From NCBI GenBank assembly GCA_002898575.1, contig BEHT01000015.1, positions 1 to 64,000 on the forward strand: a DNA stretch of 64,000 nucleotides, given 5' to 3'. This document shows, piece by piece, positions 1 to 9,013 of this stretch. Origin of the DNA: a bacterium HR17 (lineage in GTDB: Bacteria; Armatimonadota; Fervidibacteria; Fervidibacterales; Fervidibacteraceae). How positions within the stretch are numbered: the stretch's first letter is position 1; every line of letters starts with the position of its first letter. The translations under genes and the position numbers were made by a program. A model generated the notes under the pieces. The model searched no databases. It had not been told where the DNA came from and saw only the letters and a program-made list of their open reading frames with translations.

Positions 1-1
1 G

Positions 2-601
2 ATATTGGCGAGGGTCTATTTTGTTTATGACGGATTAGGTTCATGCAGGGCGTTGGTGGCAAGCGATGGGACGGTTGTGGCAAAATATGATTACGATGCA
101 TATGGAGCGGTGAGGGAGCAGAGTGGGCAGCGTTCCAACAGTTTCAAGTATGTGGCACAGATCGGTCATCCGACGGATGAAGAGACAGGGTTAATTTACA
201 TGAGGGCAAGGTATTATGAGCCAGCGACAGGGCGATTTATCAGCGAAGACCCTGCCTGTGATGGGGTGAATTGGTATCTGTATGCCGATGGGAATCCGGT
301 GGCGGCGGTGGATGTGGAGGGACATAATTCAGAGTGGGAATGGAATGAAATAACTCCCCTTGAATTCGTGTATTTCGTTCTTGGTTGGTATTTAAGAAAG
401 CTTGGTAGTGAGTTGATAAGCCAGGGAAAATCTAAGATAAAGGAAGGCTTAAAAGATATGGCTGAAGGGCGTTCGTGGCAAGTATTGACTCGTAGCTCTA
501 TAGGGAAGCCGATGGAGTTCTTTGGTGCTTTGAAGGTGCAGGGAGGTGTAAAAGAGTTTCGGCAGGGTCGCTTTTGCTCATCGCAGGAGCCTATTTCATA
601 G
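2..601 (+). CDS. RHS-repeat protein, C-terminal end (5' end outside window)
   Basis: This is the end of an RHS/YD-repeat protein, a large secreted or surface shell whose variable C-terminal tip is often a toxin. The visible part has the RHS core signature: a YDAYG repeat, then GLIYMRARYYEPATGRF, SEDP, and an N-x-Y-x-Y-like NWYLYADGNP with VDVEG. The reading frame is open to the window edge, so the gene starts upstream. After the core, about 95 unrelated residues follow, the usual place for a toxin tip. The annotated stop is at 599-601. However, the neighbouring frame from about 559 encodes a hydrophobic stretch (AGSLLLIAGAYFIALGADAA) ending at 664-666, so one missing T in the TTT at 557-559 would extend the protein. 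RHS identity is certain; the tip activity is not recognised. Confidence 0.85.
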   Translation: MLARVYFVYDGLGSCRALVASDGTVVAKYDYDAYGAVREQSGQRSNSFKYVAQIGHPTDEETGLIYMRARYYEPATGRFISEDPACDGVNWYLYADGNPVAAVDVEGHNSEWEWNEITPLEFVYFVLGWYLRKLGSELISQGKSKIKEGLKDMAEGRSWQVLTRSSIGKPMEFFGALKVQGGVKEFRQGRFCSSQEPIS

Positions 602-683
602 CATTAGGTGCAGATGCAGCAGATCTACTTGAGGATATTTTTGACACGACGTTCCAGTTCTTTTAAAAGGTGGTGATGAAACA

Positions 684-848
684 ATGTTCATCAAGATGTT
701 GTGTAAGTTTGCTTCTATATTAACTCCTTTTGAATGTTTAGATAGTGAGGAAAGGCAGCGTTTATTGACAGGTTTACAACTCTTGAAGATGCATCCCTCT
801 GAGTGCACCTGCGATGAATGCCTACTCATTGACGCCACTATTCAATAA
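684..848 (+). CDS. Small Cys-rich protein downstream of RHS tail, possible immunity gene
   Basis: A 54-residue ORF begins with ATG at 684 behind a good ribosome site (AGGTGGTG at 668-675, 8 bases before the start). It starts 18 bases after the stop of the frameshift-extended RHS frame (664-666). The product begins MFIKMLCKFASILTPFE and ends with a Cys cluster, HPSECTCDECLLIDATIQ. I do not recognise a family. Position directly behind an RHS tip is where the cognate immunity protein usually lies, so that is the leading guess. Its small size and the nearby frameshift mean it could also be a truncated relic. Confidence 0.45.
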   Translation: MFIKMLCKFASILTPFECLDSEERQRLLTGLQLLKMHPSECTCDECLLIDATIQ

Positions 849-994
849 CTCGAACATGTTCGGAGTAGAAACATTTTTGGTTGGAGGAATGTTGCATTCA
901 TTCGGCGTCAGGGACATTTAAATTACCCTTAACCGACCGCTTGACGATCTCGTGGACTTCAAGTTGCTCGAGAGCCATAGGTCACACCCCCATA

Positions 995-1195
995 TCACGT
1001 TAGGTCTGAATAACTCCCACATCGTAGCCAAATATCACGCCAAGGTTCGCTTGAAGTATGACACGAGTATCCGAACATTGCCCACACAGTGACGGCAACC
1101 CAACTCCAACAATCCACACTAATCACCAAACCGGCTATCATCGCTAACCCAAATGACCATCTCCACTGGCATCGCAATCGCCTTTTATCAATCAA
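995..1195 (-). CDS. Small hydrophobic protein, last gene of the defence operon (tentative)
   Basis: A 66-residue ORF starts with TTG at 1195 and overlaps the stop of the DUF932 gene (TTGA overlap), the arrangement of translationally coupled genes. The product has a long hydrophobic middle, WSFGLAMIAGLVISVDCWSW then VAVTVWAMFGY, consistent with one or two membrane spans, and Arg-rich ends. There is no recognised family and no separate ribosome site, so this could be a chance ORF. The coupling and same-strand position are the only support. Confidence 0.3.
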   Translation of the reverse strand: MIDKRRLRCQWRWSFGLAMIAGLVISVDCWSWVAVTVWAMFGYSCHTSSEPWRDIWLRCGSYSDLT

Positions 1196-2226
1196 GCATG
1201 AGTTTGCAACCTTTGCGTCTCTTTGGACAAAAGTTCGTAGGCTCTTCGTTTGATGGCATTTCCTTTGCCGAAGAAAATGTGAGCAAAGCGGTCCCCTCTC
1301 TTGAAGTTTTGAAGGTGATCTACAAACCCTGTAACAGCATTAAGGGCACCCCACACGGTCTCTTCGGGTTTCATTTGAACCCCGTTACCGTTAATCCCTG
1401 AAACAAATACTTGAGCGATTTGGTTGCGTAATTCTTTTACCTCAGCCACCCGATTCTCATACAACTTGCGCGCCCTCTCAGTCTGCTTAACAGGTGGGCG
1501 AGGTAAAGGGAGAAGTTCAGACAGGAAACGGAGAAATTGAGTTTCGCTGAAAGGGGTTCGTGCCATCGCCATAAATTGCCGGCGAATGGCTTCTGTCTCT
1601 CTTTGAAGGAATTGTTCAACTTCAATCGGTATGGTCTCATAGTGACCTTTATGCCATCGCTTGAAAATCAAAGGCGCTTGCTTTTCCCTCAGCGCCATCT
1701 TAAGGGTGTTCCAACAAACAACACGAATGGTCGTCAGGCGAATGTCCACTGCTATTGTGCCATCGTGACTGTTAGTGAAAAGCATGAAAGGTTCTACGAG
1801 GTCATCATCCCTCACAAAAATGTGAAACTTTTCAGGTAGTTCTGCCAGCAGCCAAATAACTTCCCCGTTGCCCAGATAGCCTCCCGTGTGGTAGACAGGT
1901 TTGCCTTGCCCAACAAGTTGATCAAACAACTTCACAGCATCACGGTTTTGCAAAGGGATGAAGCCAGGGTAGACAACTCCCAAGATACGCGAAGGGTCAC
2001 CGCGAGGCAAGTCCTTGCGCACAACTGCTACACGGCGTTTGATGGGTGTGCCATCAGTTGTTACGATAGGCACCAATTCCACTTCCCATTCCAAACCACC
2101 AAATTTGAGAGCTTCCTCGGCAGTAGCAGGACGCTCCAAGCAAATACCTTTCCCATGCCATGGTCTCCCACCAAAGTAAAACATTTGCCCAACTTGGTCA
2201 GGCATATAGGACACCCCTTCATACAT
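1192..2226 (-). CDS. DUF932 phage/plasmid-like protein
   Basis: A 344-residue protein of the DUF932 family, typically carried by phages, plasmids and genomic islands; its biochemical role is unknown. Family features are visible: the N-terminal PWHGKG motif, a KRRVAVVRKD strand, GVVYPGF and PLQNRDAVKLFD, the central TNSHDGTIAVDIRLT and RVVCWNTL, and a helical C-terminal half. Residue 8 is an alternative ATG at 2205 preceded by GAAGGGG, a better ribosome site than the one before 2226, so the true protein may be 337 residues. It lies 32 bases after the large helicase on the same strand and is the penultimate gene of the defence operon, which suggests it travels with that system. Confidence 0.8.
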   Translation of the reverse strand: MYEGVSYMPDQVGQMFYFGGRPWHGKGICLERPATAEEALKFGGLEWEVELVPIVTTDGTPIKRRVAVVRKDLPRGDPSRILGVVYPGFIPLQNRDAVKLFDQLVGQGKPVYHTGGYLGNGEVIWLLAELPEKFHIFVRDDDLVEPFMLFTNSHDGTIAVDIRLTTIRVVCWNTLKMALREKQAPLIFKRWHKGHYETIPIEVEQFLQRETEAIRRQFMAMARTPFSETQFLRFLSELLPLPRPPVKQTERARKLYENRVAEVKELRNQIAQVFVSGINGNGVQMKPEETVWGALNAVTGFVDHLQNFKRGDRFAHIFFGKGNAIKRRAYELLSKETQRLQTHA

Positions 2227-2258
2227 GGTATCACTTTGCTTGCGGTCATAGCCATGCT

Positions 2259-5200
2259 TTAATCCGATCTAAAGAACTTTTGTATCTCCTCAACGCAATG
2301 CTTCGCATAGCGATAAACTTCTGTCCCCAAAAAGCGAAGAACACGATAATTTTGCCTCTGTAGCCAGCGATTGATACGAGCGTCATGAAGCCTTTGTGGG
2401 AGTGAGGAATGGAAGGCTAAACCGTCCACATAAATAAGCAGGCGATGTTCTGGGTAAGCGAAGTCTGCAGCAGTAATGAGTTGCCCTTGTTCGTCTACAA
2501 CCTGATATTGCTTTTCAGGTTCAGGCAATCCAGCTGAGCGGATGGCTTTGAGGAGTCTTAACTCGGCAGGTGATTGGCAACCTTCCCGACGAGCCTCTTC
2601 CCATTCTGGTCCCTGCATTGGTGGCACTTGTCTACCTACCTGGACAACTTCTGCTTGGGCAGCAACCTTTAACCAATCCACTATTAACTGCCAATCCAAT
2701 AAATGGTGAACTTTTTGGTTGCGGTAAGTTCGCAAGCATCGGTAGCAAGAGCCAGCACAATCATGACCCTCCAAATGCTTTAAGGCAAACTTCGCCACTT
2801 TGGGGAAATTCTCGGCTAAATCCTGCAAAACGCCTGAACCCCCAACAACTGTGTCGACCCAGAAAATTTCCAGCACCTGCTCGCCCTGTTCATCCCGTTT
2901 CACTAACACAAACCCGTCGATGTCTTCCTCGTCCAACTGGAACGCTAAGGCTGCACCTTGCACGATGGCGTAAACCAGACTCCAAGCCCACCGAACTCCT
3001 TCAGCACCAAGCAACTCAACGCCGGGGACGATAAGTCGAAGGGTATCTGCCTTCGTTTGATGCCCTAACGCAATTTCGATAGGTTCACCGTCACAAGTTT
3101 GGCTATGGCGTCGTTGTGCTTTTTGCTTTCGCCCCTTTTTCGCCTTTTGCGAACCCTCTGCAGGTGGTTCAACCGATTCACCGCACTTCTCGCAGATCCA
3201 GAACGAACGCACTTCCTTGACTGTCCCGTCAGGGTTTGTCTCAATCCTTCCCAAGTTCAACCAAAAGATGCTTTCCTGCCGGCGCATTTCTAAGTAACAT
3301 CCGTCACCTAAATGGTAAGTGACTACTTCACCGTCCCGCTGTGGGTGAGCGGCGAAATCAAAAGCGCGCATTGACCTATCTTCCTCTTCTTCGGGTTGCG
3401 CCGTTGTCAGTTCCGCCCGAAAAGCACCTACATCCCAAGCGATTTTCGACCTTTCCGTTAACTCAGCACCACAGCGCAAACAGTTGTTATTGCTTTTTGG
3501 ATTTGCTAACCCACAACTTGGGCATAAGGTGAATTCAAACTTCAAGATACCTCGCTCAGTGATTCCACCCGGCTGGTTCAAAGCGATGCCTTTAACTTCC
3601 CACTTTCCACCTCGTGCGTAAACAACTTGCCCAGGTGCATATTCCCACTGAGCCTGCAATCGGCTGGTAAAAATCGGCTCTGGCTGCAAGCCCAAGTGCA
3701 GTGAACCAGGTTGTGGCGGGAAAGCGTAACCCGGCAACAGCCCCGCCTCTGCAAGCACTCGGGGCAGATAAGCATAATCACGGTCGGTGCGCAAACGGTT
3801 CGCCAGTTCACGGTAACCTTGCTCAAGTTGCCGTTCTTGCTGAGTTTGTTGCACCTTGTTTGCGTAAAAGCGCATGTTCTTAACCGCCTCTTCAATTGCT
3901 TTCGCCCGCAATTCAATCACTTGTCGCACCTTTTCGGGGAAATCGCGGATAACTTCATCAACCCACTGCTCGTTGACCCATTCAAAATCACCGAAAACTT
4001 CCAACGCCCTTCGCTTGCCTGTTTCCAATGCCTTTTGGATGCCATTAACCAACTTCTCAACTTCTGTCGCATTGATATGCCCTTCATCGCTGATGTATGG
4101 TTCGAGGTTGGGAGGGATGGGAAGTTGAGCCTCTTCAAAAACGATTGACCTTACATGGCATGCTAAGGCGATGCGGTTGTCAGCGTAGAAGCGAGGTGGA
4201 TAGATGGCGCCAAAGATAATTTCGTCGGGATGGTCAAAGAAGTAGCCATCGTGAGGGCGGGCACGAGAAAAGCCAGCAACAACGCCCATCCTCGTTTGCC
4301 TCCCTGTCCGCCCAGCCCGCTGAGCGTAATGGGCAGGATTGGGAGGAATATTGCGGAGCGCAACGGCTTCCAAATCTCCAATGTCAATGCCCAACTCCAA
4401 AGTCGGTGTGCAAGCGATGGCGTTTACTTCAGGTGGTTGTTTCTGAAAGGCTTGCTCAATCCGCTGCCGCTCCTCATCGGTGACGGCGGCAGTGTGTTCT
4501 CCAGCATTTATAGGTGGCAAATTGGGATGAGCGATTTGCAATGCCCAAACATTACTTTCAGCAAATGGTCCATCCCATTCCCTCAGTTTCCCTTGACATG
4601 CTTTTTGGTAACTCACTCGGGGACAAGGTGTTCCAGCAGGTTCATTTGCAACAACTCGCCCGCAAGTGTCGCAGCGAACCCAACTTCGGGCAACTTCAAA
4701 CTCCAACAAATCAAGCGCCACTTGATAGCCTTGCCCATTGTTCCCAATATTTGCCCATATGAGGTGACCTGTCTGCTCCAGGAATTCCAATAGAGCCTGT
4801 AGCGATTGTAATGTCGGTCTTGAACCGAGAAAGCGTTGACAGAGTGCCAATAACATTTCAGCACGAAGCAGTTGGTAATGACCTTGGTTTTGCTGCTCCC
4901 GTGAAGGCATCGATTGCCCTGGTCGGGTAAAGGCTTTAGGAAACCACCGTCCACCGCTTGACAGCAAGTCATATTCAACGGCAACTTGCGAACCTGCATT
5001 GAAAGCCCGTTGGATGGCTGGATGAGCCAACGCCCCTTTCGTCCGCATCAAGTCCAGAAGATGGGGGATGGCTTGACGGACTTTTTCCGTTGGCAAGTTG
5101 TGCTCTCGACAAAGTTGTTCAAAATTGTCCCGCCGCAACACCTCTTCCAAGCCTGCATAGCGAACCCTCACTAAACCGAGCCTCTCCAGACTCTGGCGGA

Positions 5201-7304
5201 CATTGGGCTGGATGGCAAATTCTGTCAACAGAGCGCCTTCAACTCTCTTGAGTGCCCTTTCGCGAGCGTCCCTTGTTCTCAGTTCTTCTGTTACTATTCC
5301 GTTACGCACCAACCACTCCAACACTTTGCCTTTAAGCCACTCCCAATCGTGCGGCTCCTCTTCGTCCTTGAGGCAATGGTAAATGGCTCGGCGAACCGAA
5401 AGGCGCTTCTCGGTGTTTTTGATGAACCACGCTTGATGGGCAGCATCTTGTCGGCTATCGCAGAAAATCAGCACCTTTTGCTGCTCTTCGGGCAAATACT
5501 GAATAAGCGCCCTCGCCACCTCCTTCACCGCCCGTGAAACCCCCATGTTCACCTTTGTCAAGACATCTCGGTTACCATATCGGCTTCGGCAAATAGGGCA
5601 AATCGTTCCGCGCCTCTCGTAGGCAGCGAACTCACGAAGCGGTGCACTGCACCCTGACGGGCAAACTCCATCCTTGACAATTGCTAAACACTTGGGGCAA
5701 AGGCGCAGTGTAGAGTAATGTTGTTGCGTCGTCGTTTCCTCAGATCCCTCATCTGTGGTTTCCTCTTCCGCATCCACTTCCAAACTTTCCTTTGGCGGCT
5801 CGTAAAGGAAAATCGTTTGATCTGTTGAAGTTGGCTGAACCCATGGATGCAATCGCTTCTTGTCTTCATCAGGTTTGTAGCAAGCGTAAAAGTCCCAACC
5901 GCAAGTGCGACACAGCACCAAGGGCAACGCTTTTGAACCACAGTTGGGACAATCCCTTTCGCCGTGTCTGAGCAACTTGCCGCAGTTCAAGCAGCGCCAG
6001 AAAGGCAACAAGCCTCGCAAAAGCCGATGGGTTCGCAGGCGCAATTTGAGAGGATGTTCGTCAGGCAAAGCGCTTCCAACCAATAATGCCGCTTCCACTT
6101 CCCTCTGAACCTGTTCGTTAGGTTCAATCCCTCGCTCTTTCGCCCATCTGTTCACCAATTCACCGAACGCTATAGGCTTTTGCAACCATTCCAAAAGCCT
6201 ATAGGCAAGGGGTGTGCGGGCATACAGGCTACCTGCATCAGCACCATCAGCAACGACATCGCTGACCAGTTTAGCAGCCAATCGCTTGACACTTTCCTCA
6301 CTCTTTGGGTCAAAGGCGTCTAACTCTTGCTCGCTGATTTCCGGCAAGGCGGGCATTGTCAAATCAGGTGGCATCGGGGGCGGGACAACAGGAGTGTCCA
6401 AAATCACAGCGTCCTTCTCTGTTTTTTGCCCTGTCAGTTTCGTGAAAAATTCAGCGATGGCTTGTCTTGGGTCTTCACCCATGCCGCTTTGCAGCGTCGC
6501 TGAAGTCCCAATGAAAATTGGCTCTGGTGCATTGGGGTTCATCTTCTTCAAAAAAGCCCTCAACCTTCGCATCAAAAAGGCGATATCCGTTCCCAACTTG
6601 CCGTGATAGTTGTGCACCTCGTCCAAAACGATGAAACGAACTTGGTGGTTTTTGAAGATACGGCGCCCATCGTCGCGGATGAGCATGTAGTCCAACATTT
6701 GGTAGTTGGTCAGCAGAAGGTCAGGCGGGTTTTGCCAGAACTCGCTGCGAACGCATCGCTCCTCATCGGGAGCATCGCTGGGGCGCTCACCGCTAAGTTC
6801 TGTTTCGCCCGTGTAGCGCCCAAAAGAAATGCCTGTGCCCGCCAGCAATCGGCGCAAGCGGTCGCGTTGGTTGTTGACCAAAGCGTTCATCGGGTAAATC
6901 AAAATTGCTTTCACTCCTGTTTTGCCGCGATGGCGAAAGCACCAGTCCACGATGGGCATTAAGAAGGCTTCTGTTTTCCCAGAACCTGTCCCTGTCGCCA
7001 AGATGACGGGTTGACCTTGAAGTATTCTGCTCGCTGCCTCAGCCTGATGCCGGTAGGGGCGTTCAGCGATCTGCCCAAACCATTGGCGAACTTCTTGCGA
7101 CAACCCTTCGATGGGTTCCGTCCGTTCGTAAGCAGGCAGAACCTGAAGGTAAATGTCTCGCACCAAAAAACCTTCCTCGTTCAACGCTGCATCGAAAGCG
7201 TCCCTCAGTTCTTGCCTTGCGGGGCGGAAGACGGTCCGCAGCAGGTGGCGATACTCATCCGCCAACTTCTTCGCAACCTGAAAAGGCGAGTAAGGTGCAG
7301 GCAT
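2259..7304 (-). CDS. DEAD/DEAH helicase with DUF1998 and C-terminal Vsr-like domain (COG1205 type)
   Basis: A 1681-residue superfamily 2 helicase. Motif I is ATGTGSGKT (about residues 103-111), motif II is DEVH (about 228-231), and the motif V-VI region has LGIDIGDLEAVALRNIPP then YAQRAGRTGR. Several zinc-ribbon-like CxxC clusters sit in the middle. Near residue 1530 is the DUF1998 metal-binding cluster, GHDCAGSCYRCLRTYRNQ. The last hundred residues (SPAELRLLKAIRSAG to RVLRFLGTEVY) look like a Vsr/DUF559-type restriction fold, with D-F-A-Y-P and YVDG in the usual acidic positions. The family includes DISARM DrmB, Druantia DruE and BREX-3 BrxHII. I chose ATG 7304 because GGGAGG precedes it; GTG 7316 is possible. 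It lies 32 bases after the PIN-like gene and drives the defence operon's translocase role by inference. Confidence 0.87.
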   Translation of the reverse strand: MPAPYSPFQVAKKLADEYRHLLRTVFRPARQELRDAFDAALNEEGFLVRDIYLQVLPAYERTEPIEGLSQEVRQWFGQIAERPYRHQAEAASRILQGQPVILATGTGSGKTEAFLMPIVDWCFRHRGKTGVKAILIYPMNALVNNQRDRLRRLLAGTGISFGRYTGETELSGERPSDAPDEERCVRSEFWQNPPDLLLTNYQMLDYMLIRDDGRRIFKNHQVRFIVLDEVHNYHGKLGTDIAFLMRRLRAFLKKMNPNAPEPIFIGTSATLQSGMGEDPRQAIAEFFTKLTGQKTEKDAVILDTPVVPPPMPPDLTMPALPEISEQELDAFDPKSEESVKRLAAKLVSDVVADGADAGSLYARTPLAYRLLEWLQKPIAFGELVNRWAKERGIEPNEQVQREVEAALLVGSALPDEHPLKLRLRTHRLLRGLLPFWRCLNCGKLLRHGERDCPNCGSKALPLVLCRTCGWDFYACYKPDEDKKRLHPWVQPTSTDQTIFLYEPPKESLEVDAEEETTDEGSEETTTQQHYSTLRLCPKCLAIVKDGVCPSGCSAPLREFAAYERRGTICPICRSRYGNRDVLTKVNMGVSRAVKEVARALIQYLPEEQQKVLIFCDSRQDAAHQAWFIKNTEKRLSVRRAIYHCLKDEEEPHDWEWLKGKVLEWLVRNGIVTEELRTRDARERALKRVEGALLTEFAIQPNVRQSLERLGLVRVRYAGLEEVLRRDNFEQLCREHNLPTEKVRQAIPHLLDLMRTKGALAHPAIQRAFNAGSQVAVEYDLLSSGGRWFPKAFTRPGQSMPSREQQNQGHYQLLRAEMLLALCQRFLGSRPTLQSLQALLEFLEQTGHLIWANIGNNGQGYQVALDLLEFEVARSWVRCDTCGRVVANEPAGTPCPRVSYQKACQGKLREWDGPFAESNVWALQIAHPNLPPINAGEHTAAVTDEERQRIEQAFQKQPPEVNAIACTPTLELGIDIGDLEAVALRNIPPNPAHYAQRAGRTGRQTRMGVVAGFSRARPHDGYFFDHPDEIIFGAIYPPRFYADNRIALACHVRSIVFEEAQLPIPPNLEPYISDEGHINATEVEKLVNGIQKALETGKRRALEVFGDFEWVNEQWVDEVIRDFPEKVRQVIELRAKAIEEAVKNMRFYANKVQQTQQERQLEQGYRELANRLRTDRDYAYLPRVLAEAGLLPGYAFPPQPGSLHLGLQPEPIFTSRLQAQWEYAPGQVVYARGGKWEVKGIALNQPGGITERGILKFEFTLCPSCGLANPKSNNNCLRCGAELTERSKIAWDVGAFRAELTTAQPEEEEDRSMRAFDFAAHPQRDGEVVTYHLGDGCYLEMRRQESIFWLNLGRIETNPDGTVKEVRSFWICEKCGESVEPPAEGSQKAKKGRKQKAQRRHSQTCDGEPIEIALGHQTKADTLRLIVPGVELLGAEGVRWAWSLVYAIVQGAALAFQLDEEDIDGFVLVKRDEQGEQVLEIFWVDTVVGGSGVLQDLAENFPKVAKFALKHLEGHDCAGSCYRCLRTYRNQKVHHLLDWQLIVDWLKVAAQAEVVQVGRQVPPMQGPEWEEARREGCQSPAELRLLKAIRSAGLPEPEKQYQVVDEQGQLITAADFAYPEHRLLIYVDGLAFHSSLPQRLHDARINRWLQRQNYRVLRFLGTEVYRYAKHCVEEIQKFFRSD

Positions 7305-7336
7305 CGCTCTTGGCACCTCCCTTATGGGTCTTGTTC

Positions 7337-7843
7337 CTATAGGATGCGGGAATAACGGGCTTTCTCCGCTATATCCCGCCTAACTTGTTGCGCCTCTTCG
7401 TGAGAAATCAAACCCCTTTGAACCGCCGACTTCAACAATTCTTGACTGCGGAAGACCTCAATGCCTTCTTGCCTCGCTATGCTGACCATGCCCTTCTCCT
7501 CTCGGTCATCATCTGTCAACACTTTCCAGTTGCGAACTTTTGCGACCGCCAAAACTGCAGCATCAGCGCCTTTGCGGATGCCAGTATACTGTTTCTGCAA
7601 CCGCTGTCTCTCTTGCTCTTCGCCCGGTTCAAGTTCCTTCACCACCTTCAGCCACAAGTCCTCTGTTTCCAACAACTCTTGCAATTCAGGGTATTTTGCG
7701 ACCCCTCTCGCTATTTCTTCCCTCACTCCTTCCGTCACCCAAACGCCGTTGGGGAACAACTGTTTCAACAACTCCAAGTGTCCGCTTCGGGCAAAGTTGG
7801 AAAGTAAAGAGGTGTGGGCAATGGTCTCTTCATGCTCCTTCAA
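7337..7843 (-). CDS. PIN-like putative ribonuclease, toxin candidate
   Basis: A 168-residue protein with a PIN-domain layout: a short first strand with HTSLLSNFARSG, a conserved acidic VREEIARG helix, GADAAVLAVA carrying the mid-domain Asp, and LTDDDREEKGMV with the last Asp pair. The first catalytic position, normally DTS, reads HTS, so activity is uncertain. A TTG start at 7843 is preceded by GGAGG at 9 bases and overlaps the end of the HTH-metallopeptidase gene by 14 bases. The alternative ATG at 7833 is in another frame. PIN proteins paired with Xre/ImmA-type peptidases are known toxin-antitoxin pairs, so this is probably the toxin half of such a pair inside the operon. Confidence 0.65.
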   Translation of the reverse strand: MKEHEETIAHTSLLSNFARSGHLELLKQLFPNGVWVTEGVREEIARGVAKYPELQELLETEDLWLKVVKELEPGEEQERQRLQKQYTGIRKGADAAVLAVAKVRNWKVLTDDDREEKGMVSIARQEGIEVFRSQELLKSAVQRGLISHEEAQQVRRDIAEKARYSRIL

Positions 7844-8969
7844 CAGTTGCTCCCTCCAACTCGTAAAGGATGTCCTGAACCTCCATTGGGGTGATACCGA
7901 GCACTTCGGCAGCGTAACTGAGGGTGATTTCGCCTTTCATCGCTGCTTCCACAGTCAACTCCCAAAGGACTTTGGAGGTGCGAAACTCCTCGCGAGTTGA
8001 AGTTTTAGGTTCTCCGAAAATGAATTGCTCCAAAGTCATCAGTTTTTCCTGCCTCCACTTTTCAAACTCCCGCTCCGTCAAGTAATCCAGTTCCTTCAAG
8101 CGGTAAAGGAGTGCAGCGTAACTTACGCCAAAGGTTCGGCGAAGTTCTATCAAGCGCCAAGCGGTGAGGGGTTTGCTACCGACGCTTTCCACGAGACGGC
8201 GAACAGTTTCCTCTGGCATGAGAAAGTGGGTTGCAAATCGGTTAGCGAAAACTTCTATCCATACTCGCTTTGCGTCTCCTTCTCCGTCAGTTTCTCTCAC
8301 CATCTCTGGCAAGTTGAAGCCTTGTTGTCGGTCTTTGAGCAAGTGCCCATATTCGTGGGCGACAGTCCACAGTTGGTGGGTTGGAGGTTTTTGGGCGTTG
8401 ACAAGAATAAACCCTCCCATCTCTGCATCGTATGCCATTGCCCCTGAAACTTCGTAGGTCATGGGCAGCCGAATGACAGGGATGCCGTGAGTTTCCAAAA
8501 TGTCAGCGAGGTTGGGTGCAGGGTCATCGTCCAACCCCAACCTTTCCCTTTCCGCCCTTGCCGCTTGGCGGGCTTGTTCTTCCAATCGCTCTTTCGTGAC
8601 GGGATAAGTTGGAAGTTCAGGGACAGGATGATTGAGGAGTTTCCGAAGGTTAGCAATTTCCTCGCAAAGGTGGGCGAACTTCACTAACTGGCGCTTCGTT
8701 TCCTCGGAGAGAGATGCCTCTTCAGTTTTTCTCAAAAGCATCTGCAGTGAGCCAACGGGGTCGCCAATTCCGTAGAACCAACTTTCCGGGCGACCGTAAA
8801 GTTCTGCTGCTTTTGCCAACAAACGCATAGGCAGTCTCCGCTTGCCTGCTTCCAAAAGCGAAAGATACTCCCTCGTGATGCCCAAACGCTTTGCTGCTTC
8901 TTCTTGCGTTAAGCCGAAAAGTTCCCTCGCTTCCCGTAAGCGTCGCCCGATGAATTTGAGGATGTCCAT
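7830..8969 (-). CDS. Xre-type HTH protein with ImmA/IrrE metallopeptidase domain
   Basis: A 379-residue protein. Residues 1-70 are a Xre/Cro helix-turn-helix (RRLREARELFGLTQEEAAKR then REYLSLLEAGKRRLP). Residues 140-270 form a COG2856/M78 zinc peptidase with the HEXXH site VAHEYGHLL and the downstream ligand region EVFANRFATHFLMPEE. The C-terminal 80 residues look like another small DNA-binding helical region (LSYAAEVLGITPMEVQDIL). Such proteins act as cleavable or cleaving repressors and as antitoxins. It precedes and overlaps the PIN-like gene, which fits an antitoxin or regulator of that toxin. The start ATG 8969 has AGGGGG 9 bases upstream. Confidence 0.85.
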   Translation of the reverse strand: MDILKFIGRRLREARELFGLTQEEAAKRLGITREYLSLLEAGKRRLPMRLLAKAAELYGRPESWFYGIGDPVGSLQMLLRKTEEASLSEETKRQLVKFAHLCEEIANLRKLLNHPVPELPTYPVTKERLEEQARQAARAERERLGLDDDPAPNLADILETHGIPVIRLPMTYEVSGAMAYDAEMGGFILVNAQKPPTHQLWTVAHEYGHLLKDRQQGFNLPEMVRETDGEGDAKRVWIEVFANRFATHFLMPEETVRRLVESVGSKPLTAWRLIELRRTFGVSYAALLYRLKELDYLTEREFEKWRQEKLMTLEQFIFGEPKTSTREEFRTSKVLWELTVEAAMKGEITLSYAAEVLGITPMEVQDILYELEGATVEGA

Positions 8970-9013
8970 CTACTGCGCCCCCTTTATTGCTCAGGACCTA
9001 AAAGGCAAAACTC

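Noticed and set aside
898-978. A 26-codon minus-strand ORF (MALEQLEVHEIVKRS...) downstream of the small hydrophobic gene
   Set aside because: It has a weak GGGGGTG upstream but is too short, and nothing else supports it.
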